A DNA stretch of 64,000 bases from Megalonaias nervosa. Taxonomy: Eukaryota > Mollusca > Bivalvia > Unionida > Unionidae. How positions within the stretch are numbered: the first letter of the stretch is position 1; each line of letters starts with the position of its first letter. Shown piece by piece: positions 1 through 14,500 of the stretch. The notes beneath the pieces are model-generated. The model was given only the letters and a program-made list of their open reading frames with translations, was not told the DNA's origin and searched no databases. Where the stretch lies: the NCBI GenBank assembly GCA_016617855.1, contig JAECUM010006719.1, positions 1 through 64,000 of the forward strand, given 5' to 3'. Both the position numbers and the translations under genes were made by a program.

Positions 1-797
1 AAAAAATAGGCAGAGATCTCCTTGTTGATTTCAACTGACTAGAATCCATTTTATTTGCAAACAGCAGGTGCAAAAAAACAGCACATGTTCAAGTTCTCCA
101 AGTTTTATACAAACTGCACTTCTCCTTGCCACATGAAAGTATCAGGATATTACAAGTTATTCTTTCATAAACTCACTGCTAAGTGTTGCAGGATACTTAA
201 CTGAAAGAAATGGTACATCATTAATACCATATTTTGTTGCCATTTCTTCTGAGAGTACCATCCCCCATATACCTATACTGAATTTTAGGTATAGGACTGT
301 CAGGGGGCATAACTGTTTCTGGCTTCCCATTTTTTGTGGCCGCTTAGGTTCCAGAACAGTTGTCTGCTTTTACGGCATATTTGGAGATAAATTTGGAATT
401 TTTGAATGTAAAAACGTTGGAACCGAACAGAATAAACATCCGGATACATGTTTATGGCACTAAGCGGCCCGTGGATGGAAAAATAAGTGTTTTCTCAAGG
501 TGTTGAAAATTTAATTTTTTTTATTTCCATCTATTAAGAAGAGGTAATAATCATAAACACAGTAGGTCTTAAGTTGCCAACCTTTTTGAATGTATCCATG
601 TATATTTCATATTTCTGAGTAGCCTCTATTTACCGTATGAAGCCTCAATTCAGGAGTCCTATCAGGTCATTTCAGCCATATCTGCAATGACCGGTGCGTA
701 GGCCAAGTTATCCCTCAAATATTTAGCGCATTGACCCCATTGTCGGTCAACGGCGTTATTCTGTGACACTCGATTTAATAAGACAACTTCTTGAGAT

Positions 798-855
<58 letters not shown>

Positions 856-2149
856 ACTTTCATTCAGATAAACAAAATAGTGTTTATGGCTCTTTTCTTG
901 AAATGTATGTATGCAATTTATTTAACTGACCGGTGTCATGACAAGATTATACCTGTATGAATTTAGTCCTAGAAAGCTGTATTCAAAATAATACATATAA
1001 ATGACAAAGAATAAGGTAAACAATGATTTGGGTTTGTTTAGCATTATTTCCTATTCTTCTCTACTAGAAACCTTCAGTACAAAATCAAATATCAACAAAT
1101 ATAAATGCAAACTATCAATGCAGTATTTATTTTTCTATTGAAGGCACCAACTTGAATTGATCTTTTTGCAATCTTGACTTGAGCAGGAGTGACACCTTAT
1201 AAAATGCATTTTAAAACCTGTTTGCATTCTGTGTTTCATTTATTAATTGAAAATATGTGCTAATTTTATGCATGACATCAATTTTATGACATTCTGTAGC
1301 AATTAGCAAAAACGATGTCTATAACCAAGCACTTAAGTCTATAACCAAGCACTTAAATTGGGTATCAAATTCAATTGTTCAAGCCTGACCATGGATTTAA
1401 AGCAATTAATACTAAAGTAAAGATTATATTCAAGTCAAGTCAAATAAGACCTATTTGACCCATAGTGATACTGACATATAAGTTTCTTTTAAGAAGATTT
1501 TTTTCAATATCTTGCCAATAGCTTACTTTATTGCATTGTTGGTAATAGGAAAGGCCCACAGAGTTATCTCCCCCTTATTATGGCCCTTTTACAACTATTT
1601 TGCACTTCTGAAGTTTAGTATTTATTATGCATGGCTATATTCTGCTGAAATAATTTATACAAAGATATGAAACAGTTGTAATGAGGGTCCAAGAGTTGTT
1701 AGATTTCATGAAAATAAATATAATGAACATGGGGTTGGGAAAAGGGTACATGCATTCCTCAGCAAGCTGACGACAAATGTGACATGCTATAGCTTTCATT
1801 ATTTGTCCTAATTAAAACTGAAGCTATAAACATGTTTTTTGGCACTATCAAGAGTTACAGACTGAGTTCATTTTCATAAAATTAAGTGGGACCATGTTTT
1901 TCTGAAAATTGACAAAAATGCATTTTGAGAATTGCCCACCCCCCACTCCTCTCAGGTCCCGAATTCATGCCGAGCTGCACCACAGAAACAGTCGAGACTT
2001 CATTTTTATCATTCTTGGATGCATCTCCATTGAAAAATAGCTTGGTTTACTTGCAAAAACTGGTATTTCAATTTTCATGTCCTATATCTACTGAATTGTG
2101 ATACAAACAGACCTTAAATAAACTTGTCCCTCCTTTAAGTTAAGCATTC
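1..2149. other. Upstream flank, no gene recognised
   Basis: AT-rich DNA with a (TA)n microsatellite at about 803-853 and a short tandem duplication at 1317-1358 (CTATAACCAAGCACTTAA twice). A reverse-strand AATAAA near 50-56 could belong to the 3' end of a leftward gene outside the window, but nothing coding supports that. Confidence 0.5.
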
Positions 2150-2907
2150 CTCGGCTACCATCAAATTTCAAACAACTGAAATATACGCCAATGGAATGTG
2201 AAAACGCGTTCAATTGCTTATGTCAGAATCGGATTCCATCTGGTAAAGATATCGGGGTATGTATAATTAGTCCGACTGAAACGATTATACTTTAATCTGT
2301 GGGAAACGTTAATATGAATTGCCAAGTGTGTGCAATATTCTTGGTATTTTGTTCCACTGTCAGTCTACCAGTGAACACGCTAAACAACCCGTTTGTTTTG
2401 GAACTAAGAAGTCGACCCAAACATAAATACCAGGATGGACGTATTACATTAGATAATCACAACCCATCCATCCTGCCACGAGAAAAGAGAATATCATAAA
2501 ATCAACGGTTTAAGCGTAATGTGATCAAACACCCTGGCATCCTTCACTTCAGGCTTTTTCATGATTGAATCAATAGACAAATAAGTCACCATAATAACTA
2601 CGACCACAAAGTTGTAGGCCATCGCCGAAACGCAACTTCCACATGAGACATGGTGTGTAAAAACTGCAATTTATTTCAGATATAACAAGCTAAATTCATG
2701 TGACGACCTCTAGAAATGAAAATGAACTTCTTTTTATTTATTCTAAGGGGAATAAAATGTTTGATGCTTCGTATGTGAATCGATAATCGTTGATATTTTA
2801 TAGAGTATGTACACTACCTTGCTAATGTTGTTGGGCCAAAACCGGAAAAGGAAGTACCTTAGTTATAATAACGTCGTTTGGGTTTTGGAACGAGAGATGA
2901 CGACAAT
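2150..2907 (+). promoter_or_regulatory. Probable EDEM2 promoter and 5'UTR
   Basis: This stretch directly upstream of the exon 1 ATG has visibly more CpG dinucleotides than the flanking introns. At 2841-2855 two ETS-type cores lie side by side (ACCGGAAA and AGGAAGT), a common arrangement in TATA-less housekeeping promoters, and AACGTCG near 2870 resembles a CRE half-site. I see no clear ERSE (CCAAT-N9-CCACG), although EDEM genes are UPR targets in other animals. The transcription start is not determinable here. Confidence 0.4.
2314..2499 (+). CDS. Possible small secreted peptide or uORF (61 aa)
   Basis: An ATG-initiated open frame of 61 codons begins MNCQVCAIFLVFCSTVSLPV, which reads as a signal peptide. 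It continues with a basic, Pro/Asn-containing segment ending in LPREKRIS and a stop. The REKR near the end resembles a furin/dibasic site. It lies about 400 bp upstream of the EDEM2 ATG on the same strand in the CpG-richer block. It could be a short peptide gene, an upstream ORF in the EDEM2 leader, the first exon of something else, or chance. I recognise no family. Confidence 0.25.
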   Translation: MNCQVCAIFLVFCSTVSLPVNTLNNPFVLELRSRPKHKYQDGRITLDNHNPSILPREKRIS

Positions 2908-3008
2908 ATGGTTGAGTTGAGCAAACGTGTCGACATACTGCTCATTATTCTCATTATCCCCAATCTTGATGGCGTATTGAGTATACACAAGAACTTAAAT
3001 CATTATAG
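2908..3008 (+). CDS. EDEM2: EDEM2 exon 1 (signal peptide)
   Basis: Encodes 33 residues beginning [17 protein letters not shown] and ending in NHY plus two bases of an Arg codon, followed by a GTAAAAG donor. The basic N-region and ILLIILII core make a signal peptide. The join to exon 2 yields [11 protein letters not shown], matching the family's HYRERV start of the mature domain, which is what identifies this as the first exon despite the 18-kb gap. The ATG is the first in frame after a stop at 2869-2871 and has a good animal start context (A at -3, G at +4). Coding overlap with an unrelated gene cannot be excluded without cDNA. Confidence 0.85.
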
Positions 3009-5478
3009 GTAAAAGAAAATAATAAGAAAGTTTAAAAAAACTTTTAAAAAATAGTTTGCTTATACGTCGCCTGCTGTTGTTAGGGTGAACCAATGATTTT
3101 TTGTTTTATTTGAAAGGTAACTCAATCAAAATTTGCACACATGTAATGCTATTACAAAGAAACACATAAAAGTCTATTTTATGAAAATATGTCTGAAATT
3201 GTATTTTTTTAATGAATTTTTTTCTAACAACGTCGATTTAAATACTGTTTAAATTATTTTTGTGTCAAAAAGTGGTAACATAACCACCTTTTTTTATTTG
3301 TAGAGACCTCAAAACCAAACTTTTAACATTCATAAAGATTATTTAACTGTTTACAAAATTCTGGGCTTTTTTTAAAATTTGGACCAAAAATAGATTTTCT
3401 GGATATTTTTGTGTATTATAATTATAGCAGTTTAACTGCTTTTTAGGGTTAATTTGGGGCATATGAAGTAGAGACACAAAATTGTGATACGGAGAGAATA
3501 ACCACATGAATGTTGCTTCACACAGACTTTTACTGAAGGAACATTTAATTTACAGGGCCTGTAGTCAAACAATGAGAAAATATTTGAACTTCCATTGTTT
3601 CAAAAGTCAGTGTTAGTACTTAACAATACATGAAAAAAGCAAGGAAATGGTATTCAAGACATTGAAACCTTTCACAGTGTTTTTCTCTTTTACACTGTGT
3701 CTCCTTCTCATCTGACAAAAGTTGTCATTTCATACTAAGCATGTCATGGAACAAGAAATGCAATATTCAATAAAACCTGTAAATGGATTTTTGTCTATAT
3801 AGAGCGGGATACATAAGTAAGGCATTTTTTCCTTTCCAAAATACTGTTCAGCAGATATGACAGCTAGCAACCATGCTAAATACTCTTTTTAATTTAAATA
3901 TACCCACACACCAAAAGTCAGAAGGAACGTTTCTTTAGACACTACTAGGGCCTTCCCCTGAATTAAAAACAAAAATTTAACAATGCAAGCACGGAATGTT
4001 CACACCTCATGTCAAAAACAAAGTTAATTTAGGTTAATTTTTCTGTGTTGGTCAATCAAGGATGAACTGATTAGAAATACCATAGGAATATTATTGGATA
4101 CAAGGTTTGATACTGCTATGATATGTTTGAAACATATCTGATGGGCAATAAAAGGACTTAAATCAACTGTCATACTTGGCACATACTGTTTTAAACTAGT
4201 GTCACAGAATATATCAATCTGCAAACAAATTGTGACTATTATCTCACAAAATTTATCATTTAAATCTAACTTTTAAAGTTAAAAGGTGTTCACAGTACTT
4301 TATACAGAACTCGGGTAGTGTATACCTAGCATTTCTTAAAAGTATAGTGGATACAAAAGTATATGTCATTTACTCACTGATTCAGTCTGAGACATGCTAA
4401 ATTTTGACCAGTACTTGTGAATGGATGTATGGTTTTGGCTGCAATCTGGAAGGTAATATGTGAGGTGGAGCTGGGAGAGGTACGGGAGGGAGCCACTTTA
4501 TTTTTTTCTTGGCCCAATTTGTTCATTGAAATTTTTAATTCATAATAAAAGAATGTTTACAGTTTAGGTAGCAGCTACACTCTACAGACTGCACTGCACT
4601 GTGTAGGGTTCAGGGTCAAAATGGACCTCTATGAGAAAGGTCCATGGCCAAAACAGACTTGTGCTTAAAAGGCCTGGTCCAAAAAGGCCCATTTCTGTAT
4701 CCATTACTAATTATCATGTATACTAATCAAAATAAATAATAATAAATATCAACTCCTTACTTTTTATTGTGAAATATATATGAATACTTAAAGGAAACCA
4801 AACATTGAACTGACTAAAACCATTACAGATGGACTTGATCTTAAGCAGAAGTATTAATCTTGAAAGTGAAAGGAGAAGACACAAGAACAAACTGCCCACA
4901 ATATTTTTGAGTGATGGGTTGTAAGTCCAAACATAGAGGATATTTAAAATAAGAAAATGCATGTTCAAAAGAATGTCATTTAGCAAAATGCGAGAAGAAA
5001 GAACCAGAACAAGCAGAAGTTGAATAATGAAATGTTCATGACATTTGTTATCAGGGAAGTATGGAAAGAAGAACGGACAACATACATATGAATTCTGATG
5101 GTTCAGTACAAGCCACTTTGCAGAAGTAGAGGAAATCTATATCTAAAAGATTTCATTGATACTGAAGACACAGTAAATGAGAAAATGGATCCAGGTAAGA
5201 GATGAAAAAGCTGAAACAGAATGACATCAAAGTCAAGGATACATAGGGATTTTTCTAAGAAAAAGTGTTTTAGAACCATCAACAGAAAAAGGCAAAGAAA
5301 GATAAGGCTATCAAGAGCAGTGTTGGTTACGAGCAGAAAAAAAGAGAAGAGAGTGGAATCTTCATACAAATGAGACAAACATAATTTCTCACTTGTGATT
5401 CATAGCTTTATTTTGTTTTTTGTAGTTACGGATAACAAATAAGTAAATGACATCTACCAAGTATTTCATACAACTCTG

Positions 5479-5541
<63 letters not shown>

Positions 5542-8500
5542 AGAGATGACATGGGCTATCATGTTAACTGGTTATAAGAATCAGCTGCATTATTTAATCG
5601 AACTAAAGAGAACAGATTCAAATGGAGAAAATACGTTTTCACTGCTTATTAGAATCAGATTTCCTATTATTAGAATAAGAAACAACTGTTGAGTACTATT
5701 TAAAACAAAGATGGCACTGGGATACTGGTTTTAAACTGATTCTGATATATGAAGTTTACCTGAAATCCAACTGGGGTAGTTCAGTCAGAAGTGTCTCAGT
5801 AATCACTACAAAAACTGTTAAAATCTTATGACACATTAAGCTCTCTTGAGTCTGGAGACATGGGAAAGATTTGTGATTGCAGAGCCTTGCGTACGTGTCT
5901 CAATTGTGATTATCAGAGTTTCCTGACATAATAAATATTTCTGAAACAGAAAACAAGTAAAGGAGGTGTGAAAGGTAAAATGTGGACACTGACTCTTTCC
6001 AGATACCAGTACTGCAATCTGTATAAACTGAACAGGTCTGCTGCTTGCTATCAGTAGTTCACTTGAGTCTTGGCATTAATCCTTACTGACCAGTGCTTGA
6101 TTCTCTGATACTTAATGATTAAGCAATAGATATAAAAATGTAAGTGGTAAGAAGTGAATAGACACAGGTATTACAGAAAAATTTTCATTAATTCGAGAAA
6201 GAAAACAGGATAAGCACTGGAAAAATGTAGGGCAAATGACACTGACCACCTGTTGCTAATATGGTTTTGAAAATACTCTCAGTATAAACTGCAGGTTACA
6301 ATTCCGAAAAAAAGAAAAAAAAGAAAACAAAAGTGATTAGAATCTTTTTTAAAAACAAGAATGAAAAAATTTTGAAATTGTAATAATAATAATAATAATT
6401 ATTATTATTATTATTATTACTGAATCTTTTATAACGGTCTTTTTCCATGACGGTCCTTTCTGACCTGTTACCTGCCTTTCTGGAGTGGGCCTTTTTAACC
6501 CGGGCCTTTTCCGTATTGGTTCTTTCTGACCTGTCACACTAAAATCAGCAGAAAAGTGAGTTATTATGAACAGACCCTACTGGAAAGAATTTAGACTGTT
6601 TAGCCTTTCCTTCACCATGGAATACTCAGTCAATAAAATGTCATTCAGAAGTGTTCGATGCAGAAACTTATAAAGTCAGTGTCCAAAACAAAAAATTTCT
6701 TAGGCAGTCACCATCTTTAAAATATCAGCTTCCAGTTTGCACATAAATGACCCCTCAGTTGAAATCAAAGGAAGTTCAAACACTTTACGGCCATTACACT
6801 TAAAATCCTTGAAGGTTTATATTGTTTATTGAGTGCGCTTCAAAACTATGTTAATAGTAAATCAGTGCAGAAGCTACTACCATGGAATTCAAGTTTCTGA
6901 AATTTTCAAGACAAGTGTAATCCTAAATGCCAGCATGCTTTTGGAACTTGGTGGAATTTAATGTATCAAGAGTTTATATTGGATGTTAATTTTAAAAACA
7001 ATGAAAATAATCCTAAGAAACGGTGTAAGTCAGCATGGACATGAAAGTGATGCTGTTTTTTTTAGGGTGGAAAGAGTTGCATCCCTTGTTGGTCCACGTT
7101 ACTGTTATTTTAGTGGTAGGTGAAGTTTTGAAATGGGTTGGGGTTGAGAGGGTTATTGTAAGGATTTATACTTTGTAAACATAAAATACTTTATCAGGAC
7201 AATGACTCAGTCGAATTGATTAAATTTTGCTCAGAACTGTAGATGACTACTGCCAGAATAGTTATATTCACAAAAGTTAGACAAGTGCTGTATCATAGTA
7301 CATGCCATTTTTGATAGAGTAGTAATGGTCAAGGTATTCTAAAATATTTGGTTTCCTTGAGTGATCTGAAATTTTTGGGGGTTTTTTTTCAGCCTATCAA
7401 TGGTTTTCTCGTTAGCAATGGGACAAATTCATAAAAGCCTGATATAAATCATTCTTGTAATACACTGCAGTCAGCTTTTCTGTGCATATAAGGTTTCAGT
7501 GACAAATATTGGCACAAAACGCATACCAAATTCACCCAATTGACAAAAATAAAATACTACAATGCTTACCGTTTCAAAAGCATCTGTTGTCACCAGAACA
7601 TTCTGTTTAAAAGTAATACTAATCCTGGAGACAGGGACACTATGTATGTGTTTTCATAACTCAAAATATGTAGGCCTATTCTGTGCACATCTTGGAAGAG
7701 ATGTAAAATTTATGCATCGGCTATGAAAATGGAATACATTAAAATTTGGACTATTTCCATAAGCAGTTCAACTGAGTAACTAGGTCAGATTTTTAGTTTG
7801 TTTACAAAAATTCAACGTAGCAATGTTACTAAAAGGCAAGAGATATTTAGCAAACTAAACTGATTTTAAAAGAAGAATAATAAAAATTCAACATTTTATC
7901 AATTTGGACATTTTAAACATAAGCATATAAAAATGAAGACTTCATGCAAGGAGTAAAGATATTTCTATCTACTGAATTAACTGCAAATGGGACAAGTATA
8001 ACTATTGCCATGGGCAACAGATGTCACACTGTGCCCGGCTCAGTATCTCAACCCTTCTGGATTTTTGAAATCCTTGCAAAAACAAATTACGTACACAACA
8101 GACATCATCATTTTCATCATGTATGGCACTATTATAAAATGTTATCCATTGTTGACTGTTGTTTACCTCATACAGATGCAGGTTTTGTTTTTCTCTACTT
8201 CCACCAATGATTTTCTTCCCATCAAATTTTATTCTTTTTCTTCCTGATGATTCCTTACATTTTCTCTTAGAGTGTTCAGGGCATTTTCTTTTTGCTCCCT
8301 TTACTTGTTCACTTTCTTTCTTTGCAGCTTGGGACTCGCTGATCTTTTACATAAATTCAGCTTCAGTAATTATAATATCCCTAGCTGAAATAATATACTT
8401 CCTTTTCCTTGAGGACATACTTAACAAAGAGTTCAGTTTGTCCTCAGTGCAGGTGAGAAACAAATTTATATTTTTCCCATTAATTGGCCTACTCTTTCCT

Positions 8501-11500
8501 ACATTTAGGGGTTTTTGTGTTGTCTCCATGATCTTTAGTGACACTTTATGGGGATTAAAAGGCACTATCTTCGTCTTACAAAAGGCACTTATTAGACTGG
8601 GAACAGTAACAGCTGACAAGTACACATTTTGTATTAATTTGGGCAGGTTGTGCCTAGTGATTTGATGCCCAACTTTGGAATGTGTTAATTTGTGACATTC
8701 TGCAGACAAAACAATATTGAAAAGGCTAAAAATCCCAACATTAAGTACTGCAGCTGATGGCTGCTATGAGGTGGCAAAACAAACTTCTCAATCAGATTTA
8801 ATAGATTATGGGTTGCATCACCATCGTACAATAAGAGGCATGGTCTGGTCATTACATGTAAATTCCACAAATGTTTCGAATCTTGACCAACCTGTTGGTG
8901 TTGCTGCAGACATAGTTTGTGATAAATGAGTCTTTTGCCTTTACATATGGTAGAAGGGTTTCACCATGAGCGTTGCTTGCCACAGTCACTCTTGTGGCAC
9001 TTTGAGCAGATAGTACAGCATATTTGATGTTTATTTTTTAGCCGATACTTATCTAAAATATTTTGTAGTTGCTAAAAATAGTTTATGATGTGCAGTTCAT
9101 TGATGATGTGAAGTCCGTTTAATGGCCCTCTTTTTGGACCCCTTCATTTTCAAGTTGGAAAATTTTTTTTTAAGACTCCATAATAACAGTACTTAGGTTT
9201 CAATTTCATGCCATTTATTAAGTTTTTAGATTGAAGAGAAACAACAATGAATTTGATGAAATGTGTTTACAGTGTCTCATTTATGGAAAAAAACATCTAC
9301 TGAAGAATTTTGAAACAGACTATATACCTAGGAATTTCTTGATAATCTCACATGAGTGGAAAGTTGACAATTTGGTAAGCAGACGATAAAGTAGGTGTTG
9401 GACAACTTGCAAAATTAGAAACTCAGATTAAGATGCAGTATTCTAATGTAAACATTTTTGTCTTTTAAATAATGTATTTATTTGTATGATTATGAAAGAT
9501 AAATAGGTTTTGATGAGTGGGAGCATATATTATAGATTCTTGGTCACAAGTTCAAGATGGTCATTGGGTGGGTCTTCATATTCACATTTGGAAGGCACAT
9601 TTTCATATATATTCAGAATAGAGATGTGAAATATTTTTTTACACTTTATGAATATTACTTACCTAAATTGAAGGATGGTTTTTCTTTCTTGATACAAATT
9701 GGATATTCGACCAAAAATAACATGTGACCCAATGTTTATAGAAATGATGTATCATGCAGAATAGGATCAGATGCAGAAAAGGCAGACACAGTGGTACCTT
9801 AAACTAAAAGAACCTGATGTTAAGGCATTTTCAAAAGTGAATAATAAAAGGCAATCAGAACATTTCCTCCTATACAGTCATACATGATCGTATATTAGAG
9901 ATTAGCTCATTATGATTTACTTATAAATACATGTATAAGCATAATTCAGGAGAAAAAATATTAAAACATGTCATAATATATGTTTGAAGAATTTAGCATT
10001 GTTGTCCCAGAAAACACCTTACTAAATTAAAAATGGCAGCTATACTTCACAACATTTGCCAAAAATTGGCAAACAAGTGACTCTGTTTTCAAAACTTGAT
10101 AGGTGCAGCCATTTTAAAGAAGGAAAGAAGCAGCCTAAATGTTTATGACTATTAAGTGGGTGATTACCTTTATTGACACAACATATTCAGCAACTAAAAC
10201 ATTGTCAGATAGTATTGTTGTCTGTTGATTTTGTCAAATGGTATTGTTATCTGTTGATTTTGGCCAGAAATGTTAAATATTTTGTGGCCCACCACCGACG
10301 ACTTAACACTATAAGCTGCCATGTTGGCAATTTATTTTACTTTGGTTTGAATGACAAGAATGACCCACTTAATTTAAAACTCAATTTCATGAGAGGCACA
10401 TCAGTTGTAAATTTGAAAATTGTCTCTAAAAAGGTTTTAAATGTTACTGTTTCTAAAATTGATGTGTTAAGCACATATTTTGAATATTACAAGGATTAAA
10501 TACAATCTTGACACTGTCTTTCCTTTACTCCTCTCAAAATGCATGCTAAAATTATAAGGTTAGATATGCAGTGTTTGGGGTCTTCACTTTGCATAAATAC
10601 TCATTGTTTTATGCAAAAAGCTATCATGTGCCTACAAACTAGGTTGCAAAACTAGACCTATATTGGTATTTTTGAAATGTTTCTTAGAGTTATTCCCCCA
10701 TTGCTGATCATAACAAATCACTGGTAGGATGGCATGAAGTATTCTCATACTAAACAAAAAAATGAATAGCAAATAAAACAATAATATACCAGCTATGAAA
10801 GTTTTCTTGTTTATTTATCATTTATCTCCAGTCCTGTATTTAGCAATATTGCAAATAATGCTAATTTTGCATAAAAAATGTCCAAAAGAACATTTTGTGT
10901 CAACTATCATATATAAAATGTGATTCTTGTATTCTTGCAGCAAAAATAATCTTTTTCCAACTAAATGCAGCATTTTACATCTGCCTTTCAACAATTTACA
11001 AATGAGAAAACTAGTATTCCGTTAGTTTGACTTCATTGCATAAACAGTTTTCTTCACACTAAAACATGACCAATATAATTGTTCTACATTATGATAATTA
11101 GTATTTTACCTTCATAATTAAAGCAACTTGATAACATTGAGTTCTTTGAAAAACAAATGCTGTATTTAGGTGGGAAAAGATTCTGCCAACAGTATTATTT
11201 TAAAAAGTCTTTTAAACCTTTCAAACACTAACACCTTTTGGTTGCTATGGCAACTAAAGTAAATCTATAATTATTTATCATTTTCAGTATGATTAGTATT
11301 AGCTCCTTATCAGTGAACTATGAGCAAATAGAATTATATTTTATATGGAAAAATTTGTGAATAATTACATAAATATTGCATCATCTAAATATTGTAACAT
11401 ACCAAAATGTAGAGATATGTTTGAAAGTTAAGTTTTAATTATCTAGCATAAGCCTAAAAGTAATGAACTGAGCATATGTGATATGTAAAAAATAATTAAC

Positions 11501-14500
11501 TGTACATGTACACATTCAGAAAAACTATATTTGATGGAAAAGTATACACTATATTTGATTTTTTGTCAAAACATACTTTTCCACCCTTTTTCTCTATTTG
11601 ATTGCTATGGTAACCATGAGCACATCAGTTTTCACTGACATTTTTAGTGTTAGCAGTATGCATGCATATGTACATCACTTTATACTGTTTCACAGCAATC
11701 TGATTATAAATAATACTTTTGAAGCTGTTATATGGATTTGGCCCAAAAAGTCTCTGTTGTTCTGATACAATTCAGCATACACAAACGGAGCGGTTAGAAA
11801 CAAATCAGCATTTTTGTTTCTGATGTTACTGCCATGGCAATGAACAAACTGTACAATGAGATTTAATGGAGTACAGTCAGACTTACAGAAATTCTGGATT
11901 TTTGGTGGCTAGTAACTTACAAGCTAAATTATTAAGAATGAACTTTGGACCCAAATGGCAAGTATAATTCCTCATCAAGTGATCTATTTCATCAAATCTC
12001 TCCAAACACTGTTAGCAGTCCCTCTCAGAACTGACTGCCTATCAGTCCAGTGGCTGTTGAACTTGTGCATATTGCTAACACATGTATGTAGACTTTCCAC
12101 CATGGAATTTGTTGCTGTACAGTTTTTCTCTCTCATAACTAGTAATATGAAAAAAATAATAAAATGTAGTGGAGAATCACTTGTAGGTCTAAACATTGAG
12201 CCTGACATTTTTCATTTTTTACTTTTGGAAAACATAATTTTAGAGAAACTGTGAAGAATATTAAATATTCTGTCATTTTTTACAGGTTATTTGGTCCATT
12301 ATTTCTTGTTTTTCAGCTCAGATATTTAGCACCTTTTGTGTAGTCTTGACCATTGTCATTCATCTACAGTATCTTTCCAACATTTTCCTGTCTTTCATCA
12401 AGCAATTTGGTTAAAAAGGATACAGGTACAACCCTAATTATACCTGAAATTCTCAATTGTTACAACTCTATAGTTTTAAACTCAGTAATAGAAAAGAGCA
12501 AAAATCAACAATTTTGGAAAATTCAACAAATTCCTTGAGTACAAAGTGAAAATTTAAAAAGAGTTTACAGTATTGTGAATTAAATCCCAAAATAGTTCTA
12601 TATGTTATATCACAAGTCCAAGTGTATAGAATTATAAATGAATTCCAGTGATGTTCCAAATAAATTCAAATATTGACTGTGCTGATATGCATGTAGCCTA
12701 GAGTGTGCTTATGTGCCAATACACTGGAAAGTGGTGATGTGTTAACAGTCTTAATGTAACACACAATAATATAATCCAAGAGGTCCCTGAATGAATTCAC
12801 AATAATTCCAAAATAATGATTTAGTTCAAGAAGTATTAATAAGCACATTGTAATTCCAGTGAATAATTAAAATAAAAAAATCCACTTAAAATAAAAACTG
12901 AACACAACAATAAGACTGATTCCACTTCGGATGCTAAGGTACGAATGAGTAATTTTGAAGTAACATTAATATAAAAAGCTAAGACACAATAATAGAGCCA
13001 GGATGAGGATGTAGATCAGTTTTCTTTCTAAAACATTCAAAGTTTTTGGCAAAATCATGATTGTCCAAGTGAAAAACTAATGTCATTCTCTCAGCTACAA
13101 TTTATGATCATATAGAAATATTAACTATGTATTGTTTAACAAAATAAATGTAACTAGTCAGGTAGACATTAACTTGTTTTTGGACTAAGGTCAGTAACAA
13201 AATACAGATATACATAACATATAATGATTGAGAAAAGCCAACAAACATTACTAATTAAATCTACATAACACTATTTTTAAAAATTATGAAAATACTAGTA
13301 TAGTGTAAATTCACTAGTAGAGTACTAGGTTTGTCTTGCACATGTCTTTGGGGAACTATTTATCCCCATGCTTTCAAAGAAGCCTTGGTTGTAATTCAGT
13401 TCAGATTCATATTCATACTTACTCTAACACCATTAAAGCTAAACGCAGGAAACTTTAATCAGCAGTAGTCATTTTGACCTTGTCCCTGGAGATGGTGGTG
13501 GGGGTAGGTAGGCAGTGAGATTTGACATGAATTTCAGATAACTCCTGCATTTATTCCAGCATGTCAGAGAATTGGCATGTGTTATTATTGAGAACATGTC
13601 AGACTAAGACCAATGGGCATGCCCCTGGGTCTTCTTCCATCCTCAAGAAACTTAGCCCCTGAGCATGTAATCATAATTTTATGCGTGCAGCTAACATTCT
13701 TCCTGGGATACATTCCTGCTTCCCAGGGACTTAGCCCATGGAACATAACTTGGAAACTATTGGATTACCCCACTGCCCTCCCCCAACACACATATCATAT
13801 ATTCATATACTTACTATGTCAGTCATCACTGGCAATTAGGCAATTGATGACCACTGTTTGATTTAATTTCAGGTAGGTGATTGACTCTGTTTAGGCCTCT
13901 GATTTTGATACTAAACAAAATACTTAAATTCTGCCATTTTTGTTTTAATACTAACTATTCATTGTTAATTGTAGTTCAAATTTGTTCTGAAAAGTTTGAG
14001 ATTAATAAATTCTTTGATATTGGAATTTGATACTTTTAGAGCACGATGAAAGATAAGACCCAAATAAACCAAATGCATTTGTGACGATTGTTACGGTTGG
14101 GGTGGGGTGCTCCCAATGTTTTATTTAAACTATTATAGCAGTCCCACCCAGGCTCTGTTTTGTTGGAAGTTAAATTTAGTGAAAGATAGGTGTAAAGCTC
14201 AGAGCCCTCAGTCAGCAATGCTGATGGTTAGATGGTAACTTTACAAAAAAGGTTGAAATTCAATGAATAACAATTTAATAACAATTCAATAATCAGTGAC
14301 TCAAATTTCCAATTACACTCCTTCCGCTTGACCCTTTAATAAGCCTATTGCATCACTTGATTAGCTGTGTGAGATTGATTTCCACCTGTCCTTGTATTTC
14401 TACTCATCTGTTGTATCCTTTCTCTCTCTCCTATTTCTCCCAATTCCTTCTCCTCTTCCACCTCAACTTTTCTCCAAATTCCTCCTCCTCCTCCTCGACT

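Noticed and set aside
763..960. Small protein across the (TA)n run
   Set aside because: Its core is a Tyr-Ile dipeptide run from a microsatellite. The same reasoning rejects the His-Thr run at 5447-5692 and the Ser-Leu run at 21122-21562, apart from the real exon 2 part of the latter.
8159..8665. 168-codon + strand frame as a gene
   Set aside because: It is the antisense shadow of the reverse-strand transposase relic, which has recognisable ordered motifs.
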